From assembly GCA_047602055.1 (NCBI GenBank), contig JASGIG010000001.1:4588001-4652000 (forward strand): a DNA stretch of 64,000 nucleotides, read 5' to 3'. The notes under the pieces were generated by a model. That model saw nothing but the letters and a program-made list of their open reading frames with translations, ran no database searches and was not told the DNA's origin. Each line of letters opens with the position of its first letter. Within the stretch, counting starts at the first letter, position 1. The stretch is from JAODBQ01 sp047602055 (lineage in GTDB: Bacteria > Actinomycetota > Acidimicrobiia > Acidimicrobiales > Ilumatobacteraceae). This document shows positions 25,444 to 32,916 of the stretch, piece after piece. Both the position numbers and the translations under genes were made by a program.

Positions 25444-26229
25444 ATGAGCACCACCGACATCACCTCGACCACCGTCGACCTCGCCGTCCTGGAGGCCGAC
25501 TTCCGCCGTGACGGCTACGTCGTCGTCGCCGGTCTGTTCGACGACGACGAGTTGGACGCACTGGAGGCGTCGCTGACCGCACTGCAACGCGGCGTCGCCG
25601 ACGGGACGATCGACCGAGCCCGCTACGGCGGCGACTACCTCACCTCGGCCGCCGACGGCGAGGTCGCCCCGTTCGTCCACTACGTCAAGGACGCCACCCG
25701 CCTGTCGGCGCCGGCCCACGCCGCGTTCCACCACCCGGTGCTGCTGGCGCTGCTGCAGCGCTGCTTCGACGGCGTCGAGCCGTGGGAGTTCGACGAGTCG
25801 CGGGGTGCGCGCTTCGGCGTCGTCTACCAGGACGCCCGGCCCGGCCGGGAGATGGCCTACACGCGCATCGGCTGGCACTCGGACCACCAGGCGTTCCCGA
25901 GCTCGGACTTCTTCCCGTCCATCGCGCTGACGTTCCACGTCGACGCGACGTCGCCGGCCAACGGGTTCCTGCGCGTCGTGCCCGGCAGCCACCTGTGGCC
26001 GACCGACGGGATGCCACTCGGCTTCGAGAAGATCCCCGGCGAGGTGGCCGTGTACTGCGACCGCGGTGACGTGATCCTGCACCACTGCGACCTGTGGCAC
26101 TCCGCGGCGCGGGCCACCGAGGACCCGCCCGGCGGTGTGCGCCGCCACCTGCGCGGCTCGTGGAACGCGGGGCGCCGGCCAGCCCCCGACGAGGAGATCG
26201 AGCCGTTCAACAAGAACGCAGCGCGATGA
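25444..26229 (+). CDS. PhyH-family Fe(II)/2-oxoglutarate dioxygenase
   Basis: 261 residues of the phytanoyl-CoA dioxygenase family. The iron site is 'IGWHSDHQAFPSSD' (His-x-Asp) and 'HHCDLWHSAARA' (distal His), with Arg in 'VRRHLRGSW' for 2-oxoglutarate. It starts 15 bases after the stop of the binding-protein gene, so it is the last gene of the transporter operon and likely the first enzyme acting on the imported compound. PhyH relatives hydroxylate acyl-CoAs, ectoine and phosphonates; which applies here is open. Confidence 0.87.
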   Translation: MSTTDITSTTVDLAVLEADFRRDGYVVVAGLFDDDELDALEASLTALQRGVADGTIDRARYGGDYLTSAADGEVAPFVHYVKDATRLSAPAHAAFHHPVLLALLQRCFDGVEPWEFDESRGARFGVVYQDARPGREMAYTRIGWHSDHQAFPSSDFFPSIALTFHVDATSPANGFLRVVPGSHLWPTDGMPLGFEKIPGEVAVYCDRGDVILHHCDLWHSAARATEDPPGGVRRHLRGSWNAGRRPAPDEEIEPFNKNAAR

Positions 26230-26265
26230 GCGGGCGCTGACGTCCACTCACCTCGATCCGCCGCC

Positions 26266-26562
26266 GTGCGCGACGGGGCCTGGCGCGACCCCGGCTTCGC
26301 GGACCCGTACCGCCGCCAGGCCGCCGAGCTCGGCTGGTCCTCGATGCTCGTCCCCGAATCGCTCGGCGGCGGCAGCGCTGTCGGCGGCGCGCACCGTCGG
26401 CGAGGTCGACGACCCGCGCCCGGCCACCGAGAGTCGGCGGCGCCAGGACCTCGGCGTCGCTCGCACCATGCAGCGCAAGCTGTTCGACGCCGTCTACGCC
26501 GGGCTGACGTCCCCGAGCAAGTACGGCGGCCGGGGTCTGACGGCGGCGCACGAGGTCAGCGT
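26266..26562 (+). pseudogene. Fragments of acyl-CoA dehydrogenase N-termini
   Basis: The 326 bases between the dioxygenase and the convergent SDR gene hold no intact gene. One frame gives 'WRDPGFADPYRRQAAELGWS' then 'SMLVPESLGGGS', and another gives 'MQRKLFDAVYAGLTSPSKYG' then 'GRGLTAAHEV'. Both look like N-terminal pieces of acyl-CoA dehydrogenases, from two related genes or two parts of a scrambled one. The last bases overlap the 3' end of the SDR gene on the other strand. Confidence 0.5.
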
Positions 26563-27323
26563 GGTGGCGCTTCGCTGTCGAGGTACTCGCCGAGGTGGTC
26601 GTCGAGATCGCCGTCGATGATCTGGTCGAGCATGCGCAGCGTGCCGCGGAGCCGGCGCTCGGCCTCGGCGTCGTCGATGCGGCGGAACACCGCGCGCTGC
26701 CCGGCGGTGAACGCCGGCGACGTCGCCAGGCCGTCGGTCATGTCGGTCCGCGCCCACGGGCCGAACGCGAACGCCCGGACGCCGGAGCCGCGCAGCTCTG
26801 CGGCGAGGATCTTCGTCAGCGAGATCACCGCCGCCTTCGACGCGATGTAGGCGCTCCCGGCCGGGACGACCCACTGGGTGGCAGTGCTGGCGACGTTGAC
26901 GATCAGCCCGTGCCGGCGCGGCAACATCTCGGCGAGCGCCGCCTGGCACCACCGCATCGTCGCCTTGACGTTGACCTCGAAGTCCGTCCACCACTCGTCC
27001 GGGTCGATCTCGGCGATCCGCCCGAGGTGCATCGTCCCGGCGTTGTTGACCAGCAGCCCGACCGGCCCGAGCTCGGCCTCGACGCGGCGGACGACGTCGG
27101 ACGCTGCACCGTCGTCGAGCACGTCCGCATGGATCGGCAGCGCCACGCCGCCACCGGCCTCGATCGCCGCGACGGTCGCGTCGACCGCGGAGCCGGCCCG
27201 GCCGACCGCCGCGACCGGGAACCCTCGCGCCGCGAGCGCCGACGCGACGTGCCGGCCCAGCCCACGACCCGCGCCGGTGACGATCGCCACCGACCCGTCG
27301 ATGCCCGCATCACCGGCCGCCAT
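26556..27323 (-). CDS. Short-chain dehydrogenase/reductase
   Basis: 255 residues with the classical SDR set: 'IVTGAGRGLGRHVASAL' for the cofactor, 'LLVNNAGTMH', Ser in 'IVNVASTAT', and the active-site 'SAYIASKAAVISL' (Tyr-x-x-x-Lys). The C-terminus lacks the usual 'GxxxxVDGG' and ends in an acidic helix-like tail, so it is an atypical SDR subgroup. It is read toward the dioxygenase operon. NAD or NADP preference is unclear. Confidence 0.85.
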   Translation of the reverse strand: MAAGDAGIDGSVAIVTGAGRGLGRHVASALAARGFPVAAVGRAGSAVDATVAAIEAGGGVALPIHADVLDDGAASDVVRRVEAELGPVGLLVNNAGTMHLGRIAEIDPDEWWTDFEVNVKATMRWCQAALAEMLPRRHGLIVNVASTATQWVVPAGSAYIASKAAVISLTKILAAELRGSGVRAFAFGPWARTDMTDGLATSPAFTAGQRAVFRRIDDAEAERRLRGTLRMLDQIIDGDLDDHLGEYLDSEAPPR

Positions 27324-27417
27324 GGCGCCCCCGTCGACTCGTGCTCACCCGATCGACGCCACAGTAGGTGACGCCGCTCGCCTGCCGCGCCGGCGCACGG
27401 TCTGGTAGTCAGGGGCG

Positions 27418-27976
27418 ATGGATCTCGGGCTCGCTGCCGACGGGGCGTCGTACTGCCCGGCGTTCGTCCTGCTCGGCGACGCAAGTGACGAGCACCTCGC
27501 GGCGGCGCTCGGCCGGCCGGTCACCGACGGGTGCCCGGAGGTTCGGCCGGGCGAGTCCGATGCGCAGTGGTGGGCGGTGACGGCGATGGCCGGCGTCGCC
27601 ACCGACGACGAGGGTCGGCCGGCGCACGGGACAGGCACCGGCGTCGTCCACCTCGGCACGGGCGTCGGCGTCCTGCTGGTCACCGACCGCGCCGCGAACC
27701 TGCGCGCTGACCACCGGTGAACTGCTCGGTGACGCCGCGGCGCTGGTGTTCTCGTTCGACCTCGACGAGATCGCCTCGCTGGAGGCGAAGGCGCCGTTCC
27801 TGCGCCGGCGGGCGAAGGCCCTGACGCTCGAGCTGCGTGGCGCCTCCTGGGGCGCCGTCGGCATCGCCGTGATCGGCGCCCTCGAGCGCCACACCGGCGT
27901 GCACCAGGCCCCGCTGCACCGCCGCGCCGACACCTCGCCGCTCGTCGCCCGACTCGCCCAAACCGCCCACGCCTGA
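27418..27976 (+). pseudogene. Unrecognised protein gene broken by a frameshift
   Basis: One frame from 27418 gives 'MDLGLAADGASYCPAFVLLG' through 'GTGVVHLGTGVGVLLVTDRA' and stops at 27720; the next frame continues with 'ELLGDAAALVFSFDLDEIAS' to a stop at 27976. The join falls near 27690-27720. The second part has the look of a small beta-rich, PH-like domain, but no family was recognised. Treated as one gene with a one-base fault or decay. Confidence 0.5.
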
Positions 27977-27979
27977 CGG

Positions 27980-28045
27980 ATGCGGCCAAGCCTCGTCGTC
28001 GTGAGCGGGTTGCCGGGGACCGGCAAGTCGACGTGCCGATCCTGA
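27980..28045 (+). pseudogene. P-loop kinase start fragment
   Basis: Twenty-one codons beginning MRPSLVVVSGLPGTGKST, the exact opening of an AAA-type small-molecule kinase with a full P-loop, then a stop. Nothing of the kinase remains downstream before the convergent DUF6614 gene. A truncated relic. Confidence 0.5.
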
Positions 28046-28085
28046 TCGCCGAGAACGGCAACGGCGACGACGACGGTGCAGCTGA

Positions 28086-28430
28086 TCAGAACCGCTCGGC
28101 GCCGTGCTGGCGGTGGGGATCCGGGAAGTCCCGGTACAGCGCCGCCTGGAAGTTGACGACGAGCGAGTTGACGCCGTGGTGCACGCCCTCGATCGGCTCG
28201 TCGCGCCGTGACACCGCGGTGAACGCTCGGTCGAGCTGGGCGAGGTCGGTCGTCTCGATCAGCACCTTGAACTCGTGCGTCCCGCCGAGCCCGAGCTTGC
28301 GGCGCAACAGCCGCCACGAGACGATCAGCCCGTCGCGCTGCAGCCGGCCCAGGTACTCGTGGAGCGCGGCGACCAGCTCGGTGTCGCGCACCCCGCTGCG
28401 CAGGTCGACGGAGATCTCGTAGACGTCCAC
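28086..28430 (-). CDS. DUF6614-family protein
   Basis: 114 residues. The pattern 'VDVYEISVDLRSGVRDTELV', 'LHEYLGRLQRDGLIVSWRLL' and 'RRKLGLGG', ending 'ALYRDFPDP', matches a small ferredoxin-like-fold family of unknown function (DUF6614 by memory). The GTG at 28430 gives the usual start. No operon partner is obvious; the flanking sequence on both sides is decayed. Confidence 0.65.
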   Translation of the reverse strand: MDVYEISVDLRSGVRDTELVAALHEYLGRLQRDGLIVSWRLLRRKLGLGGTHEFKVLIETTDLAQLDRAFTAVSRRDEPIEGVHHGVNSLVVNFQAALYRDFPDPHRQHGAERF

Positions 28431-28496
28431 GCCCCCAGGCGTAGCCGATCGCGACGCCCGCGGTACGGTCCGCACCGATCGGAGGGGGCCGTCCGG

Positions 28497-28890
28497 ATGA
28501 GGGAGTGGTCAGCGCTGGAGGACGCGGCGGGCGCGATGCGCCGGCTCAACCGCGCCGTCGCCGGTCGGGACGTCGGCGACGACACGCTGCGCGACGTCGC
28601 CCGCGTCATCGATGGGCTGGCCGACGCGCTCGCCGTCGGTGGGGATGGACATCCGCCGCGACGGCGACGCCTCGGTGGTCGCCACCGTCCGGGTCGACCC
28701 GATGTTCCAGGGGCCGCCCGGCCGGGTGCACGGCGGCATCGTCGCCATGCTGATCGACGAGCTGATGGGGGCGGTCAACCGCATGCTCGGCCGGCGGGCG
28801 TTCACCGCCCGGCTGGCGGTCGACTTCCGTGCCGCCGCGCCGATCGACACCGAGCTGACGCTGCGCGCCTGGCTCACGACCAGCAGGACC
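28497..28890 (+). pseudogene. PaaI-type hotdog thioesterase, broken
   Basis: The first ~45 residues ('MREWSALEDAAGAMRRLNRA') are in one frame; the body continues in the next with 'VDPMFQGPPGRVHGGIVAML' and 'IDELMGAVNRML', the active-site segment of PaaI-like acyl-CoA thioesterases. The gene is cut after 'DTELTLRAWL' and fused to an unrelated hydrolase tail. AGGGGG lies before the ATG at 28497. Confidence 0.65.
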
Positions 28891-29099
28891 GCAAGGACTA
28901 CTCCCCCGGCTTCGATCCGGAGCGGTTCGCGGCACACGAGCGCTTCTTCGTCGACGACGCGACCCGTTGGGCGACCGCAGTGCGCGAGGCCGGCACCGAC
29001 GTGGTGATGGTCAAGCGGGACGGATCGCACGGCGACCCGTTCTGGTCGGAGGAGCTGCCGCTGATGGTGGCGTGGGCGTTCGGGGGCACCTCGCGCTGA
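28890..29099 (+). pseudogene. C-terminal fragment of an alpha/beta-hydrolase
   Basis: About 65 residues, 'YSPGFDPERFAAHERFFVDD' to 'GSHGDPFWSEELPLMVAWAF', resemble the last part of an esterase-like alpha/beta-hydrolase with the catalytic His in 'GSHGDPF'. The rest of the gene is missing and the fragment follows directly on the truncated thioesterase, which points to a deletion joining two genes. Confidence 0.5.
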
Positions 29100-29143
29100 C
29101 TCCGGTCCCATGCGGCCGAGGTTCTCGTCGTACGGTCGTGCCG

Positions 29144-30007
29144 GTGGACGCAGCGATGGCGAGGAAGACGTGGCGCAGCCTGGAGGCAGTGCACGGGATG
29201 ATCTACTTCACGCCGGACGCACCGCCCGCCTACGCGGCGATCGGCATCTCCTCGCCCCGCGCCGGCTACTTCCTGTCGCGCAGCGCAGCGATGGGCGCGG
29301 TGCCGGCCGAGGTGGTGATCGCCACCTTCTACAACTTCCATCCCGGTCTCGTGCGCCGGGCGATGCACGGCGGTTGGGCCACCGCGACACCCGAGGCGGT
29401 CACGGCCGCCCGCCTCGACGCCGTCGACACCTCACTGCGCCGGGCGTTCGGCGCGGAGCTGCTCGGGTCCGCCGAGCTGGCTCGCGCTGCCGAGCTCACC
29501 CGCCGCGCCGCGCTCACGGCCTGCGAGCACCCCGAGGGCCGGCCGCTGCTCGCCGGTCACGCCTCGCTGTCATGGCCCGGCGAGCCGCATCTCGCGCTGT
29601 GGCACGCCCAGACGTTGCTGCGCGAGTTCCGCGGTGACGGACACGTCGCCGCGCTCGCGCTCGCCGGCCTCTCCGGTCTCGACGCGCTGCTGTCGCACGC
29701 CGCGAGCGGTGAGGTGCCGGCCGAGGTCCTCCGTCTCAGCCGATCGTGGAGCGAGGACGAGTGGGCCACCGGGCTGGCGTCCCTCGCGACACGCGGCGTG
29801 GTCGATGGCACCGGCGCGTTCACCGACGCCGGCCGGGCGCAGCGCCAGCAGATCGAAGACGCCACCGACCGCGCCGCGCTCGTCGCCTACGAGGCGTTGA
29901 CCGACGACGAGGCGGCCGAGCTCATCTCGATCGGCCGCACGCTGACCAAGCAGGTGCTCGCCGCCGGCCTGCTCCAAGTCGACCCGGCGCGCTTCGACGA
30001 CGCCTGA
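29144..30007 (+). CDS. SCO6745-family helix-turn-helix-like protein
   Basis: 287 residues with the opening 'MARKTWRSLEAVHGMIYFTP', a middle 'HLALWHAQTLLREFRGDGHV' and a C-terminal winged-helix-like part ('WATGLASLATRGVVDGTGAF'). This is the actinobacterial family typified by Streptomyces SCO6745, whose role is unknown. The GTG at 29144 is chosen since homologs begin a few residues before the conserved Trp; an ATG at 29156 is possible. Confidence 0.75.
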   Translation: MDAAMARKTWRSLEAVHGMIYFTPDAPPAYAAIGISSPRAGYFLSRSAAMGAVPAEVVIATFYNFHPGLVRRAMHGGWATATPEAVTAARLDAVDTSLRRAFGAELLGSAELARAAELTRRAALTACEHPEGRPLLAGHASLSWPGEPHLALWHAQTLLREFRGDGHVAALALAGLSGLDALLSHAASGEVPAEVLRLSRSWSEDEWATGLASLATRGVVDGTGAFTDAGRAQRQQIEDATDRAALVAYEALTDDEAAELISIGRTLTKQVLAAGLLQVDPARFDDA

Positions 30008-30059
30008 AGCACCCGGCGCCGTCGGCCACGCCAACGTCGGGCGCCCACCGCGAGCCTCT

Positions 30060-30320
30060 CCGCGCTGAGTCGCAGCACCACTGTTCGGATCGATGGGGGC
30101 GACAACGCGCTGAGCATGTGCGCCGAGCGCGATGTGCACGCCGCCGTACTTGTCTTCGAGCGTCGCGCTCCCGTCACGTACTCGGACGTGGTCCACGACG
30201 AGTCGTAGCTCCGAACGTGAGCGACCAGATAGGCGACCATGCCGCGCGCTGCCTCGATGCCGAACACGAAGTCCTCGGTCGTCGCCGAGGCTGTCGGGCT
30301 CGCTGCCGAGCTGACCTGCT
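30060..30320 (-). pseudogene. Unrecognised gene remnant
   Basis: No intact gene lies at 30008-30361. On the minus strand 'FVFGIEAARGMVAYLVAHVR' and 'SYDSSWTTSEYV' in one frame run on as 'RDGSATLEDKYGGVHIALGA' in the next, which looks like one small protein with a one-base fault near 30174. It follows the lipoprotein gene at 30362 in the same direction. No family recognised. Confidence 0.35.
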
Positions 30321-30361
30321 CGGGATGAGTCGGACACCACGACGCCGCGTTCGGCGAGGCG

Positions 30362-31057
30362 TCATCCAGTCGTCGATGATGTCGGCGCCGGCGAGACGGC
30401 GGGGATCGCGATGAACGGGGAGAGCTGTCGACCGGAGACGTCGTCGATCATCGGCCGGCCGGCGAGCGGTGCGGTGAGCGTCGCCGCGGCGGTCTGGGGT
30501 CGACCGACTGCAGCGCAGGTTCCCGGTGGCGTCGTCATGCTCGCGTGCAGGCGCACTGCGGAGGCCTGCTCGATCACGTCGAGGTGGGTGCTGCCACCAC
30601 AGACGTCGCCGATCGTCGTGACGGTGAGGGTTCGACCGTCGTCGCTGACGTCGAGACCGAACCAATCGCTTGCGGCGATGTCACGAATCGATGCGGCGTC
30701 GGTCGGCCTCGCGGATGGCGTCTCGGACGGCGCGGAGCAGCCGATGGACGCGACGGGGTCGCCTCGCGCCTGGGCATCGGCGATGCGTTCCGACGTCCAG
30801 TACGTGCCGGGACTGGCTGGCTCGTCGTGGCCGGGAGCGACGGTGCTCGTCGTCGGTACCGGCAATGCCGGAGCGTTCTGCGGCCAGCACTCGCTCGTCG
30901 ACGACGCTGCCGCCGAAGGGCGTCCAGCCGATCCGCCGCAGCCAGCGAGCACGACCACCGTCACGGCTGCGACGAACGATGATCGAGCGCGCCCCGGCCG
31001 TCCCACCTGCCCAGCATGCCAACTCGTCGACGCCGCTCCCACGCGGCACCACCTCAT
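30362..31057 (-). CDS. Hypothetical lipoprotein
   Basis: 231 residues. The signal region 'SSFVAAVTVVVLAGCGGSAG' has a lipobox LAGC near residue 40, so the protein should be exported and lipid-anchored. The mature part is Thr/Ser/Pro-rich with four further Cys and no known domain. The ATG overlaps the acylphosphatase stop (ATGA), which fixes the start and indicates coupling. The N-terminus before the signal is long and basic, so a later start is conceivable. Confidence 0.6.
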   Translation of the reverse strand: MRWCRVGAASTSWHAGQVGRPGRARSSFVAAVTVVVLAGCGGSAGRPSAAASSTSECWPQNAPALPVPTTSTVAPGHDEPASPGTYWTSERIADAQARGDPVASIGCSAPSETPSARPTDAASIRDIAASDWFGLDVSDDGRTLTVTTIGDVCGGSTHLDVIEQASAVRLHASMTTPPGTCAAVGRPQTAAATLTAPLAGRPMIDDVSGRQLSPFIAIPAVSPAPTSSTTG

Positions 31058-31320
31058 CGCACGATGAAGCCGTGCTCGCCGACGGGCTCTTCGACGGTGA
31101 CGACGACATCGGTCACCTCTGCTCGCGATGGCCCTCGGCGGATCCAGGCGAGGACGCGATCGACGGCCGCGGGTTCGCCTTCGAGGACGGCGTGGACGGT
31201 GCCGTCTGCTCGATTGGCGACCCAGCCGCTGACGCCCGCGGCGGTGGCCTCGCGCCGGCACGACTCACGGAACCACACGCCTTGAACCCGACCGGCGACG
31301 ATGACCTTCGGGCGCACCAT
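31054..31320 (-). CDS. acyP: Acylphosphatase
   Basis: 88 residues, the normal size. The active-site Arg is in 'GRVQGVWFRESCRREA' and the Asn in 'GWVANRADGTVHAVLEGE'. The enzyme hydrolyses acyl phosphates in the cytoplasm. It starts 14 bases after the stop of the rearranged metallo-hydrolase gene and overlaps the lipoprotein gene after it, so the three form one minus-strand unit. Confidence 0.9.
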   Translation of the reverse strand: MVRPKVIVAGRVQGVWFRESCRREATAAGVSGWVANRADGTVHAVLEGEPAAVDRVLAWIRRGPSRAEVTDVVVTVEEPVGEHGFIVR

Positions 31321-31334
31321 CGTGCGAGTCTGGC

Positions 31335-32004
31335 TCAGTGGCGCATCCGCTCGACGAGCGCCACCAGGCGGTGGTGCATCTCGCCGACGTCGCCGACGTG
31401 GCGGGCGCCGTGGCCGGGGAGCACCGCGGCGAAGCGATGCCGCTCGGCGAGGTCGGCGAGCGATTCGGTCTGGACGCGCCACGAGTACCAGCACGCATCG
31501 CGAAACGCGGTGAGGTCGCCGAGCTCGTGGCTCCAGGCCAGTGAGTCGCCGGTGGACAACCAGACGTCGTCGAGCAGGAAGACCGTCGACCCCTCGGTGT
31601 GCCCCGGCACCGGGATCGCGAGCAAGCCAGGCTGCACCTCGCACTCGCCGGTGACGACGTCGGTCGCCCACGGGGCTGCGTCGCGATCGTCGGTGTGGAT
31701 CCACGTGCGGGAGATCGCTCCGATGCTGCTCGCCTGACGGCTTCGGTGCGTCGGCATGGTTCGTCGTCAGGCCGGCCGGCAACGTGCTCGTCGACTCGCC
31801 GCGGTTCACCGAGGCGTTGGCGGGCCCCATAGGCGAGATGGGCGGCGTCGACCACGTGGTGCTCACCCATCGCGACGACGTCGCCGACGCGCAGCGCTGG
31901 GCGACGCGCTTCGGTGCCCGACACGTCCCGCAATCGATGCAACGCGTGTCGACGAGCCAATCGCCAGCCGCATTGCCCGGGTGACGCTGATCGGGCCTCG
32001 CCAT
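31335..32004 (-). pseudogene. Ferredoxin-like/MBL-fold hydrolase gene with an internal inversion
   Basis: The minus strand codes the N-terminal Cys cluster 'WLVDTRCIDCGTCR' (31918-32004) and the C-terminal two thirds from 'WIHTDDRDAAPWATDVVTG' to 'LPGHGARHVGDVGEMHHRLV' (31335-31711). The missing piece between them, 'DGFGASAWFVVRPAGNVLVD' and 'GGVDHVVLTHRDDVADAQRW', is present on the plus strand at 31703-31926. Put together, the parts give a normal fused ferredoxin-like and metallo-beta-lactamase protein of about 220 residues with the variant metal motif HRDD. As it stands the gene cannot make this protein. Confidence 0.7.
31703..31926. other. Inverted segment bounded by short inverted repeats
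   Basis: The bounds are ACGTGCGGG (31703-31711) and CCCGACACGT (31917-31926), inverted copies that differ by one base. Flipping the stretch between them rejoins 'CIDCGTCR' to 'EIAPMLLA.DGFGASAW' and 'WATRFGAR' to 'TWIHTDD' in the surrounding gene, with the one-base difference accounting for one frame slip. Confidence 0.6.
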
Positions 32005-32119
32005 CGGGACCGACCGTACCGGCGTCTCGTCGACGGGCGACGCACTCGCACGGCACGAACCGGTCATCTGCCGACAACTCGTCGACCGCACCAGGCCGTG
32101 GGCGGCGATGATGGCGGCG

Positions 32120-32860
32120 ATGGACAAGGTGGAGGTCGTCGTCGCCCATGACGAGCGCGCCACCCTGCGCGTCGGCGCCGTGTTCGTGAAGATCGACGCC
32201 GATCAGCGTCGCCAGGACACCGAGGTCGAGGCGATGTCGTTGGCGCCCGTGCCCACCGCGCAGGTCCTGTGGCGCAGACCGCCGGCGCTCGCCCTCGCCG
32301 CGCTCAGGGGCAGGTCACTCGGTCACCTCGGCGAGCCGTCGACGGCGTCGCCGGCGGCGTGGGCCGCCACGGGCGCGGCGGTGCGGACGCTGCACGACGC
32401 CCCGCTCCCGCCGTGGCCGGGACGCAGCGTCGACGATCTCGCGGTGCGGCTCGCCGACGAGTGCGGGTGGCTGCTCGCCAACGGCGTCCTCCCCGCCGCC
32501 GTGATCACGCGCAACCGCCGCCTCGCCGAGACCGCGCTGCGCCCATGGGCACCCGTGTTCGTCCACGGCGACCTGCAGGTCGACCACGTCTTCGTCGACG
32601 GCGACGAGATCACCGGCATCCTCGACTGGTCCGAGGCGTCGCAGGGCGACGCCCACTTCGACCTCGCCACCCTCACGCTCGGACACCCGGAGCACCTCGA
32701 CGACGTCGTCGCCGGGTACGGCGCCGACATCGATCGCGACGTGATCCGTGCCTGGTGGTCCTTGCGCTGCCTGACGAACGTCCGCTGGTTGACGGAGGCC
32801 GGCTGCTACGGATCACCCGAGGGGTTCCCCGAGGTCGCCGTGCTGCGAGCCCAGACCTGA
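32120..32860 (+). CDS. APH-family phosphotransferase
   Basis: 246 residues with the aminoglycoside-phosphotransferase fold. Markers are 'TLRVGAVFVKIDADQ' (ATP-binding Lys), 'PVFVHGDLQVDHVFVDGDEI' (catalytic loop; the usual Asn after the Asp is His) and 'GILDWSEASQGDAHFDLATL' (metal Asp). The substrate is unknown; adjacency gives no hint. The ATG at 32120 (MDKVEVV) is preferred to ATGs at 32108 and 32111 by similarity to the usual start. Confidence 0.8.
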   Translation: MDKVEVVVAHDERATLRVGAVFVKIDADQRRQDTEVEAMSLAPVPTAQVLWRRPPALALAALRGRSLGHLGEPSTASPAAWAATGAAVRTLHDAPLPPWPGRSVDDLAVRLADECGWLLANGVLPAAVITRNRRLAETALRPWAPVFVHGDLQVDHVFVDGDEITGILDWSEASQGDAHFDLATLTLGHPEHLDDVVAGYGADIDRDVIRAWWSLRCLTNVRWLTEAGCYGSPEGFPEVAVLRAQT

Positions 32861-32916
32861 GGCCCGGTCGCGCCGGAGCTTGACGGCGGATCGCGCCGGA
32901 TCCGCGGATCCTTGCG

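Noticed and set aside
31756..31984. A separate small plus-strand gene for an MBL fragment
   Set aside because: The encoded piece is exactly the part missing from the minus-strand gene and is bounded by inverted repeats; an inversion explains it better.
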